From: a virus
IMG/VR virus record: IMGVR_UViG_3300049259_000037
Coordinates: 1-26,180 of that record
DNA length: 26,180 nt
Reading direction: 5' to 3' (one strand)
In this document: in pieces, positions 13,784-20,496 of the stretch
How positions within the stretch are numbered: position 1 is the first letter of the stretch
Layout: every line of letters begins with the position of its first letter
Notes under the pieces: generated by a model
Seen by the model: the letters and a program-made list of their open reading frames with translations, nothing else
Databases searched by the model: none
Told to the model about the DNA's origin: nothing
Position numbers and translations under genes: made by a program

Positions 13784-16104
13784 ATTCGATATTTTTCAGA
13801 AAATATGCCGCCCTTCATCGCCGACCATGCACTGTCGCCTTGGATCAAGAACCAACACGGCCTTTTCGAGTGCGTTCTAGCGACCGATTGCGTGAGGTAA
13901 TCGAAAGCTAGGCTGTATCCAACGTCGCTCAATTTGTGGTCTTCGACCAAGTTGTCGAGCCCCGGCGACGCCCAAGCCGTAATGGTGCCGGTGCCTGCAG
14001 TCGTTGGAGTTATTGCTATCGGATCGTGATAGGTCGCCGAAATATCAAATGCGTTCGTCGACGGGTTCATCACAAAATAATCCCTGCCGTGCTTTTGGCC
14101 ATCCAGGGGATTGTCGTCATTCCTGATTTCCGGCGGCAGTGCTCCGGTTGATGCAAATGAAACTCGGTCACCCGCCTGCAATGTGTTGCCTGTCCAATTA
14201 ACCGCTTGCGCTCCCGGCCCGCTCGTTGTGCTGAACGTCACGGTGTGATCAACGCTGATGCCAAGCGTGATGTGCACGCACCACGTTTCCGGCGCCGTCT
14301 GTTGGTTGGCTCCTTCATATGGCTGAAATGTCACCGGGGTCGTTCGACCGTCGATCGCCCAATCAGCTGTGATCGCCTCGTAAAGATCGTAGAGGCCCCC
14401 CGGATCGGAATACGCCTTGAGTGTATTGCCGCCGAGAGCACCGACGCCACCAACCAATCCTTGCCGGATGTCGTTGTCCAGCCAGCTAATTGCCGCGGTT
14501 CGACTGGCCCCGCCGGCCGCATAATTATTTCGCGCTGTCAAAAGCACGCCAGCGCTCGCAGCAACAAAATTCTGCCCAAGATATTGCATGTTGGCGCCGG
14601 CGTAATACGGAGCGTCTGAAAGAACGTCGCTGTGATCTCTCGGCCGGTTCGGATAGGTGTCGTGATCGACTCCACCGGTGTACGCCCCATAGAGCGGATA
14701 AGCCGCGCTATTTAGATCGAAGCCATTGAAGCGATACACCCTTGCCTGATCCACAAAATCAGGAATGGCAAACGAGGCCATAACGCGCTGTACGGAGGAT
14801 CTCGGCCTTCCACTTGACAGACACGAAGCTATGACCAGAGGGCTGATCTCGCAGACCCGAAGCCCGTACATGTTGTGATACGGCTCGTTGTTGCTGTTCG
14901 GAAAGCCGAGAGCGAGCCCGCGGGCATAGAGCAGATGGGTCGGGAAAAATCCAAAATTCCAAATCTCATTGCTGTACTCGAAAAATCCTGCCAACCACTG
15001 CAAAAGTCCGCCGGTAGGATGGAAGATCAAGTCCGCCAACGCCCTCACGGCCGCGTTGTTGAACAACGGAGGGATGCATACCCACAAATCGGCATCCAGC
15101 TCATTCGCCATCTGGATCATCACCTCAACCGGAATATTGAAGGAGATGCCGCCGTAGAAAAGCAGGAACTTACCCAGAATGGCGTCGTAGGTAAGCGTCA
15201 CTAGCGTCCCAGCGGGCAGGCTTCCGCCAAAGATAGCACCGCCGGTTCGATCAGCGATGCGGATAGGGCCAAGACCACCTCTATTCATGGTGGTATTTCC
15301 ATCCGCATTGGTCGACGTCACCCGGTATTGTATTTGCTCACCGTCTTCATATGCCAGCGGGTTGCTGCCGGAGGGATTGTTGCAGACATAAGCGATATTG
15401 TCGGACGTGGTGACGGAGCTACTCCAGAGATCGACCGGATAAGCCTCATTGAACCAGCTCAGGTCGGTCGGAAGCGTCCGATGCTCCCATTTAACGTGAT
15501 TGGAGCCTTGGCCGAAGACATTATTCCAACCCATGGTTCTCGCGGAGACAGGATTGATGTCCCGATATCTCGCTAGCCATTCTGGGGTGTAGAAGTAACC
15601 CGCATCTATCCGAGCCTCATCACTGACGCGGCAAATCACGAGACCGCCGGTGCCAGCTGCATTTGCGAACCCAGTTGGGAAATAAAATCCTAATTCGGCA
15701 TTTGTGTAATTAACAAATCGAAAGAACACTTCGCCCGGGCCGGTGAAGTGGATTTCAGCGGTTGACGATGTTCCTCCGGAATATGTAACTGCACCCGAAG
15801 TTCCGGAAATCGTAATGTTCGTCCCGAAGACGAACCCAAGATGCCGCGTGCCGGTGTTTTTTATCTTCCAATCAACAGCGTTTCCGCAATATCCCTTGTC
15901 AAGGACAATCGATCCGCCGATGACTCCGCCTAGAGTGTTGATCGGGTATTTCGACGCGTCTACGTCGCGAGGAGACGAACCTGCGAAAAATTGCTGGCTT
16001 TGGTACTGCTTCGCAATGTTCATGAACGCGCCATCGTACTGCACGTTCGTTTGAATGGAGCCAGAGGCGCCGCGCACCTGAGAGCTCAAGAGAAGCCACC
16101 CCAT
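13756..16104 (-). CDS. Virion-associated clan GH-A glycosidase-like protein with fibre modules
   Basis: I chose the ATG at 16104 (782 aa): it overlaps the previous stop as TGATG and has GGAGGG seven bases upstream; two GTG codons precede it. Residues 1-160 are beta-rich. A TIM-barrel-like region then begins (Tyr-Thr-Pro-Glu-Trp-Leu near 172, Trp-Glu-His-Arg-Thr-Leu-Pro near 206). Residues about 243-318 look like a phage-fibre beta module. The barrel resumes at Asn-Ile-Pro-Val-Glu-Val and has Glu-Tyr-Ser-Asn-Glu-Ile-Trp-Asn at 376-383, the clan GH-A Asn-Glu acid/base motif (Glu380). Tyr-Glu-Gly at 596-598 fits the nucleophile (Glu597). Residues about 602-714 resemble the FCCH-like beta module common in tail fibres, and the last 65 residues look like the barrel end. 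The likely role is degradation of host surface polysaccharide; the substrate is unknown. Confidence 0.7.
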   Translation of the reverse strand: MGWLLLSSQVRGASGSIQTNVQYDGAFMNIAKQYQSQQFFAGSSPRDVDASKYPINTLGGVIGGSIVLDKGYCGNAVDWKIKNTGTRHLGFVFGTNITISGTSGAVTYSGGTSSTAEIHFTGPGEVFFRFVNYTNAELGFYFPTGFANAAGTGGLVICRVSDEARIDAGYFYTPEWLARYRDINPVSARTMGWNNVFGQGSNHVKWEHRTLPTDLSWFNEAYPVDLWSSSVTTSDNIAYVCNNPSGSNPLAYEDGEQIQYRVTSTNADGNTTMNRGGLGPIRIADRTGGAIFGGSLPAGTLVTLTYDAILGKFLLFYGGISFNIPVEVMIQMANELDADLWVCIPPLFNNAAVRALADLIFHPTGGLLQWLAGFFEYSNEIWNFGFFPTHLLYARGLALGFPNSNNEPYHNMYGLRVCEISPLVIASCLSSGRPRSSVQRVMASFAIPDFVDQARVYRFNGFDLNSAAYPLYGAYTGGVDHDTYPNRPRDHSDVLSDAPYYAGANMQYLGQNFVAASAGVLLTARNNYAAGGASRTAAISWLDNDIRQGLVGGVGALGGNTLKAYSDPGGLYDLYEAITADWAIDGRTTPVTFQPYEGANQQTAPETWCVHITLGISVDHTVTFSTTSGPGAQAVNWTGNTLQAGDRVSFASTGALPPEIRNDDNPLDGQKHGRDYFVMNPSTNAFDISATYHDPIAITPTTAGTGTITAWASPGLDNLVEDHKLSDVGYSLAFDYLTQSVARTHSKRPCWFLIQGDSAWSAMKGGIFSEKYRIYDAAKDWR

Positions 16105-16703
16105 CACCACCCTCCAAAATTAGCAGTGAGCTGATTGCCGAGGATGTACATCGAGACCATCGGAAAATACGGGCCAGCCGCGACGCTGGCGGCCGCAATA
16201 TCAAACCCGCCAACGCCGGTAGCTGTGTTGGCTGACGGGTTGTTGTTCCAATCCCCGGAATTGGTCTTGAAGAAAAGCAAGCTCGACGATGCCTTGAGAT
16301 AGGCAGTCACGGTGTCGCCGTTGGCATACCCTCCAACTGTCGCCCCCGACGATCCCCCGCCGGTCCAGATTTGACCATTACTAAGAAGCCCGACGCTGTT
16401 ATGATCGAACCCAACGTAATTATTTACATCAGCAGTGGCGTTGCCGATACCTACAAGATTTAGAGTGTCGTCATTCTGATTAATGACGACAGAAAATGAA
16501 TGATCGCCCGAGGACACCGAGGTGGTTGCCTTGACCGAACCAAACGTTATGCCGCCGTCATTGTAAGTCGCAATCAGTTTTGTTCCATCCAAATTTATCC
16601 GCGACGTCTTGTTAGCTGGATCCCAGGTTACCGTCGTACCGATCACCACGATCGGCCTCGCAGTCCTCGACAGCGTCCGCCTCCGATGCAAAAGGTTTGG
16701 CAT
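16104..16703 (-). CDS. SPRY/B30.2-like virion protein
   Basis: Two in-frame starts exist. I take ATG at 16703 because it follows the previous stop (16717) and has AAAGGGGTGG upstream, giving 199 aa; the longer form would start inside the preceding gene. After a basic N-terminal stretch (His-Arg-Arg-Arg-Thr), the rest is beta-rich. It shows a SPRY-like succession of strands: Ser-Gly-Asp-His-Ser-Phe-Ser-Val, Val-Gly-Ile-Gly-Asn-Ala, Ser-Val-Gly-Leu-Leu-Ser-Asn-Gly, Tyr-Ala-Asn-Gly-Asp-Thr-Val and a Phe-Phe-Lys-Thr-Asn-Ser-Gly strand. It ends Phe-Pro-Met-Val-Ser-Met-Tyr and Ala-Asn-Phe-Gly. The fold suggests protein or glycan binding at the virion surface. The stop overlaps the glycosidase start. 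The SPRY call is by eye. Confidence 0.6.
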   Translation of the reverse strand: MPNLLHRRRTLSRTARPIVVIGTTVTWDPANKTSRINLDGTKLIATYNDGGITFGSVKATTSVSSGDHSFSVVINQNDDTLNLVGIGNATADVNNYVGFDHNSVGLLSNGQIWTGGGSSGATVGGYANGDTVTAYLKASSSLLFFKTNSGDWNNNPSANTATGVGGFDIAAASVAAGPYFPMVSMYILGNQLTANFGGW

Positions 16704-16716
16704 TTCGACCACCCCT

Positions 16717-17574
16717 TTAATCGAGAGACAATCCAAGCCGCGCAATCAAGCCCGCGGCTGTATAGGTCGGCGTTCCGCTGGCACACACTGCTGCGATGTA
16801 CGCGTTGCGGCTTCCTGAGACAGCCTTGAGCGTCTGGCCAATCCCGCGAAGCGAAGCTACGCTCACACCGCCCAAATCTTTATAGTCCGCTGCAGCAATC
16901 GAGAACGGGCCGTAAAGGCTAACCGCACTGGCGTCGCTAATGCTGACCGCGCTACCCTCCGTCCCCATCGATACGTTTGCATCCAGAATATAAACGTCGA
17001 TCGCCTGTTTTAGATCATCTTTGTCGATGATCTGGATCGAGTTGAGCCAGGCGGTGCCATCTGAAATGCGAAACAGGTTCGTGAGGACCTGCGTATCAGC
17101 GATGAGCGTACCGACCGCCTGTGCACCGGTGCTCGCCGAAAGCGTCACGTCGAACACCAATGATTTGCCGACACTAGCGACCGGCACCATGTTCGCAGCG
17201 CCTTGCATACCAACCAAGCCACCAGCATCGGTGCCGGGCGCCGTAGTCCCCACCGTAGCCGCGGCTAGATCAGTGTGCAGCGTGTCGAGCTTTGCATTGC
17301 TTGACCCGACGAGAGTCTCGAGCCCGTCTACGTAACCGTTAAGCGTCGTGATCAGGCTTTCCAGCGTGTCGGTATAGCCTGCAATGGTGGTGAGCGAGCC
17401 GTTCGTCGTTCCCAATAGCCCTTCGAGCCCGTCGACGAATGTCTTCAAGCTCTCCAGCCGGGCCTGCATGGTGTTGGCCGCGGGGCTCGCACCCTGCCCG
17501 ACGATCGCGATCAGGTCATCGATCGTCGAAATGACGGTATCGACGCCTGCAGAGTTTTTGACCGAAATGGGCAT
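16717..17574 (-). CDS. Virion structural protein with N-terminal coiled coil and internal repeat
   Basis: A 285-aa protein I cannot name. Residues 35-105 are helical with Leu at heptad-like spacing and contain two copies of a Val-Asp-Gly-Leu-Glu-x-Leu unit about 39 residues apart, suggesting a trimeric stalk. The C-terminal part (from about residue 130) is a beta-rich domain. It has Val-Gly-Lys-Ser-Leu-Val-Phe-Asp-Val, a Tyr-Gly-Pro-Phe segment and a final Ala-Gly-Leu-Ile-Ala-Arg-Leu-Gly-Leu. Similar two-part proteins occur in head-proximal regions of other phages, where head fibre or collar roles are suspected. Its start follows the stop of the 57-aa gene by one base. Codon use is less GC-rich than in the head genes. 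Confidence 0.6.
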   Translation of the reverse strand: MPISVKNSAGVDTVISTIDDLIAIVGQGASPAANTMQARLESLKTFVDGLEGLLGTTNGSLTTIAGYTDTLESLITTLNGYVDGLETLVGSSNAKLDTLHTDLAAATVGTTAPGTDAGGLVGMQGAANMVPVASVGKSLVFDVTLSASTGAQAVGTLIADTQVLTNLFRISDGTAWLNSIQIIDKDDLKQAIDVYILDANVSMGTEGSAVSISDASAVSLYGPFSIAAADYKDLGGVSVASLRGIGQTLKAVSGSRNAYIAAVCASGTPTYTAAGLIARLGLSLD

Positions 17575-17575
17575 A

Positions 17576-17749
17576 TCAGATTGCTCCTAACAGGCCGCTG
17601 TTCGCGGGCACGTTGAATGAAAGTGAACCGGCCATTGTCGGCGTCGACGGTTGCTGCAGCTTCTCGACCAGGGCAGTGAGCTGGTCGACCTTCAGCGCAA
17701 GCGCCGCGATCTGCGCGGCGACGGATGCGATCGTGGGTGTTGCAATCAT
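17576..17749 (-). CDS. 57-aa coiled-coil protein
   Basis: The ATG at 17749 overlaps the stop of the FII-like gene as TGATG, and the stop at 17576-17578 lies just before the next ATG (17574). This tight spacing and full use of the gap support a real gene. Residues 9-32 form an Ala/Leu-rich amphipathic helix (Ile-Ala-Ala-Leu-Ala-Leu-Lys-Val-Asp-Gln-Leu). A short Pro/Thr linker follows, and then a Phe-Asn-Val-Pro-Ala-Asn-Ser-Gly C-terminus. No family is recognised. It may be a neck or head accessory subunit. Confidence 0.6.
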   Translation of the reverse strand: MIATPTIASVAAQIAALALKVDQLTALVEKLQQPSTPTMAGSLSFNVPANSGLLGAI

Positions 17750-18222
17750 CACACCAGCGGAACGTATTGGCTGTTCGAAGCGATATCGAAGCGCAACGAG
17801 GGCAGTCCGGCATCGACGACAGGCCAGCGCTTCTTGGCGGTCAACTGCAGCAGCAAGCGGCCCATGCCGTCTGGATAGGTGCGCGCGATCTCGTAAAACT
17901 GCCCGTCGAATTGGCGCGTGACCTTGTCGCCGGGACGCGGCGACCACGCCAGCAACGCGTCGTTGACGCTGACGGACGGATACGAAGCCGTCCAGTTGTG
18001 TGCAACGTCGTCGGCAGAGCCGCCGCGCGCGTGCACTGCACCGGATTTGGAAGTCCCTTCCCATATCGCGATCGCGTCGAATGCGACCCGCGACGCGTCG
18101 GGTGTCTTCCGCCCGCTGACATCATCACCGGGCTTGAAAGCCTCGAACGTGAACAGCTCGCCGAAAGCACGGTCGATCGCGCCCGAAACCCGATTATCCC
18201 GGGCTGAGAACGGATTGGCCAT
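17749..18222 (-). CDS. Head-tail connector protein, lambda FII-like
   Basis: A 157-aa protein directly after the major capsid gene. Residues 1-25 are a short helix with Ala-Ile-Asp-Arg-Ala-Phe. The middle is beta-rich, with Pro-Arg-Pro-Gly-Asp-Lys-Val near residue 95 and Tyr-Glu-Ile-Ala-Arg-Thr-Tyr-Pro-Asp-Gly-Met-Gly near 110. This matches the beta-barrel pattern of FII/stopper proteins that seal the portal and receive the tail. It is about 40 residues longer than lambda FII because of a central Ala/Gly/Thr insertion and a C-terminal Asn-Ser-Gln-Tyr-Val-Pro-Leu-Val. The family call rests on position and pattern. Confidence 0.65.
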   Translation of the reverse strand: MANPFSARDNRVSGAIDRAFGELFTFEAFKPGDDVSGRKTPDASRVAFDAIAIWEGTSKSGAVHARGGSADDVAHNWTASYPSVSVNDALLAWSPRPGDKVTRQFDGQFYEIARTYPDGMGRLLLQLTAKKRWPVVDAGLPSLRFDIASNSQYVPLV

Positions 18223-18252
18223 CGGCGAGCTCTATCGTTGGATTCTGACGGA

Positions 18253-19269
18253 TCAGGTCAGCTTGCCCTTGATCAGCGCCTTCGGCCGGGTGCAGAGCGA
18301 CAGCGCGTTCATCTGGCTGTCCAGATTGATGCCCTTGTCGTTCTCCATCCGGTACTGCTTCAGGTACATCCGCTGGCCGACGGTGTTGACGGTCTCGACG
18401 TAGTCCGCCGGCGCAAAGTAGGTACGGAACAGGTTCGGAGCACCTGTCGGGAAGATGTGACACTTGTTCGTGTTGATGAATTGGGTGCCACCCACCGCGC
18501 CGCGATAGTTCTCCCAGAGAATGCCGCCGAACTCGAATGAGCCGTAGGACATGCCGTTGTGAATGTAGGCCTTGCGCAGTTCGGCCGCGGCCGGATTGTT
18601 GAGGAACGTGTTGCGCACCTCGACGTGCGCCAACAGCGCATCGAAGAAGTTATCGCCGCACAGCGCTTGCAATCCCGAGAACGGAATGCCGCCAAGGTTG
18701 GTCGAAACCTGGCGGATAACGGCGGCGGCGGCTTTCCGAAGATCGCCCGGTCCGGGCGAGGCCGCGTCGAGATTGAAGTCGATCTCGGCGTCCTGGGAGA
18801 TGCCGAAGGAGGCGAACAGGTCGGTGGTGGATCCATCAGCATATGTGATGAGACCGATCACCGCACCGATGCGCTGATATTCCAGCGTCACTTCGTGCGA
18901 CGGACGATGGATGGCAATACGATCCGCCACCATCCCCTGCACGGTCATGAGCTGACTTTCGGTGCCCCATGCGCGAACGCCCTGGACTTCGTCGGCATAG
19001 ATCGCATCGTTGATCTCGAAATGCGGAACGATGAACGGGCGAGCGGTCGCCTTGTTCTTGCCGAGGGTATTGCCCGGACCGCCCCGCGGGGTCGGCGCAA
19101 CCAAGATCAGGTTGCCGTCCTTTTCCTCGAGCGCGATCGTGGTGGTGGTGACGCCCCGCTCATTGAAGAGGCCCATCTGACCGAGGCGACCGGGCTGAAA
19201 CAGCGGCTTGTTGATCGCGTCCGTGAGACTAACCACGCCGAACGCATTGTTATTGAAGATGTCCAACAT
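18253..19269 (-). CDS. Major capsid protein, lambda gpE family
   Basis: A 338-aa protein, close in length to lambda E (341). It begins with an Asn-Asn-Asn-Ala-Phe stretch. It then has Leu-Gly-Gln-Met-Gly-Leu-Phe-Asn and the characteristic Gly-Val-x-Thr-Thr-Thr-Ile-Ala-Leu-Glu segment near residue 40, followed by Pro-Arg-Gly-Gly near residue 61. The C-terminal part has Gly-Gly-Ile-Leu-Trp-Glu-Asn-Tyr-Arg-Gly and Phe-Arg-Thr-Tyr-Phe-Ala-Pro-Ala-Asp-Tyr. The HK97-fold subunit forms the head shell. AAAGGA precedes the ATG. It follows decoration protein D, as in lambda. Confidence 0.95.
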   Translation of the reverse strand: MLDIFNNNAFGVVSLTDAINKPLFQPGRLGQMGLFNERGVTTTTIALEEKDGNLILVAPTPRGGPGNTLGKNKATARPFIVPHFEINDAIYADEVQGVRAWGTESQLMTVQGMVADRIAIHRPSHEVTLEYQRIGAVIGLITYADGSTTDLFASFGISQDAEIDFNLDAASPGPGDLRKAAAAVIRQVSTNLGGIPFSGLQALCGDNFFDALLAHVEVRNTFLNNPAAAELRKAYIHNGMSYGSFEFGGILWENYRGAVGGTQFINTNKCHIFPTGAPNLFRTYFAPADYVETVNTVGQRMYLKQYRMENDKGINLDSQMNALSLCTRPKALIKGKLT

Positions 19270-19300
19270 GGTTGTTGGTCCTTTCGATTACGGAAGGGTG

Positions 19301-19333
19301 AAACGAAAACGGCAGCGCCGAATGCGCTGCCGT
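19301..19333 (-). terminator. Hairpin with U-run between decoration and capsid genes
   Basis: Read on the minus strand, a perfect 10-bp stem (ACGGCAGCGC and GCGCTGCCGT) with a 5-base ATTCG loop is followed by TTTTCGTTT. It falls in the 92-base gap between D and E and ends about 30 bases before the E start. It fits a factor-independent terminator or partial attenuator, or a processing-stable mRNA end. Confidence 0.75.
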
Positions 19334-19361
19334 GGTGGATCAATCCAGATTGAGAGGTGGA

Positions 19362-20036
19362 TCAGCCGACGTCGCGGAACCGGATGCCGTTGCGCGCGAG
19401 CTGCACGATCGCCTCGGCCTTCTGTGCCGCGGTGATGCCTACTGGCCACTCGATGCACTTGGCATTGACTTCGGCCAGGCGCACCATCGCCGCGATCTTG
19501 ACCGTGGTCGAACCGTCGGTCACCGCCGGATAGATCGCGATGCCCGCCGCGTTCTGCGAGCCGTCGGTGCCGGTCAGGTTGAGGGCTCCGAACGTCATGT
19601 CGCCGGGGTTCTCGATGCCGACGCGGACCTTGAAGCTGTCGCCGACCGCGAAGTCCGTCGCACCGTCGGCGATAGTCAGCTTGATCTCCTTGTTGAACGC
19701 GACACCGACCGTGAGCGGTCCGATCTCGCGGCCGTCCGGCGTCTGGACGCTGAAGGTGCCGGCATTTGCGGCCGCGGCGGTGCACGTCAGCAGGTAGTCG
19801 CCGTCGACGGCGGCCTGCGACGTCGCCGGGTTTGCCAGGGTCGCAACACCGTTGCCGGTGTTGGTCCCCACAACGATCGACGACGTTTCGCTGGCAACGA
19901 TCGGCGCCGCACCGAGGACGGTGCCGGCCAAGATGGTCTGAGAGACGCCGATCGGCACGTTTTCGCGGGAAAGATGCCCGTCGGCCTCGGAAAGAATGAA
20001 CTCACCCGGGTGACGGGCTTCGAGAAGAGCAGCCAT
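19362..20036 (-). CDS. Head decoration protein D with inserted domain
   Basis: A 224-aa protein, about twice the length of lambda gpD. The N-terminal part (residues 1-50: Arg-His-Pro-Gly-Glu-Phe-Ile-Leu-Ser-Glu, Ala-Gly-Thr-Val-Leu-Gly) and the C-terminal part (from Ala-Gly-Ile-Ala-Ile-Tyr near 164 to Gly-Ile-Arg-Phe-Arg-Asp-Val) form the D-type fold. Between them, residues about 52-143 hold an extra beta domain. It has Gly-Asp-Tyr-Leu-Leu-Thr-Cys, Gly-Thr-Phe-Ser-Val, Thr-Val-Gly-Val-Ala-Phe and Phe-Ala-Val-Gly-Asp-Ser-Phe, and recurs in decoration proteins of other phages. It stabilises the expanded head. GGAGA precedes the ATG. Confidence 0.9.
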   Translation of the reverse strand: MAALLEARHPGEFILSEADGHLSRENVPIGVSQTILAGTVLGAAPIVASETSSIVVGTNTGNGVATLANPATSQAAVDGDYLLTCTAAAANAGTFSVQTPDGREIGPLTVGVAFNKEIKLTIADGATDFAVGDSFKVRVGIENPGDMTFGALNLTGTDGSQNAAGIAIYPAVTDGSTTVKIAAMVRLAEVNAKCIEWPVGITAAQKAEAIVQLARNGIRFRDVG

Positions 20037-20094
20037 TGAGATTTCTCCGTTTGGAGTGGGTTTCAGGTCAGCCGGGCGGACGCTCGACCGATGT

Positions 20095-20496
20095 TTACTT
20101 CACGACCTTCATGCCGCGACGTTCGAGGGCGGCATCCCAGCTAATGGCCTCGCCACCCGCAGCCGGCTGATCGCCGCCGAGCGATAGACCGAGCGAGCCG
20201 TCCCCAGCGCGAGTCCCCGTCGATTTGGCGGCGGCTGTGAGCGCCGCCTTGGCCTCGTCGGCTGTCATGTCGGTGCCGGTCGCGAAATGCAGTGCCAGCG
20301 TCTCCCGTCCCTTGGATTCTTCGAGAGCCAAGATGGATTGAATGCGGGTGCGCTCGGCCGTAACGGCGTCGGCACGCGCCGCAATCGCGGCGTCGCTGAC
20401 GGTCTTTGCTGTTGCTGCCGCAGTCGCAGCTTCGTTCCGCACTGCAGCGAGCGCGGCATCATGTTCGGCGCGCGCGATCACGTTCTGGTCAGTCAT
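20095..20496 (-). CDS. Nested capsid scaffold protein (Nu3-like), internal start in protease gene
   Basis: The ATG at 20496 lies in frame inside the protease gene with ACGAGGT upstream, a good ribosome binding site. The product is 133 aa, about the size of lambda Nu3. It is Ala-rich and highly helical (Ala-Ala-Ala-Thr-Ala-Lys repeats, then a charged heptad-like region with Arg-Thr-Arg-Ile-Gln-Ser) and ends Arg-Arg-Gly-Met-Lys-Val-Val-Lys. In lambda the scaffold is made from the same kind of internal start in gene C. Confidence 0.75.
   Translation of the reverse strand: MTDQNVIARAEHDAALAAVRNEAATAAATAKTVSDAAIAARADAVTAERTRIQSILALEESKGRETLALHFATGTDMTADEAKAALTAAAKSTGTRAGDGSLGLSLGGDQPAAGGEAISWDAALERRGMKVVK

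Noticed and set aside
13789-13806. AT-rich hairpin after the PEP-CTERM stop as a terminator
   Set aside because: Only seven A-T pairs and no following U-run; it is also coding sequence of the convergent gene.
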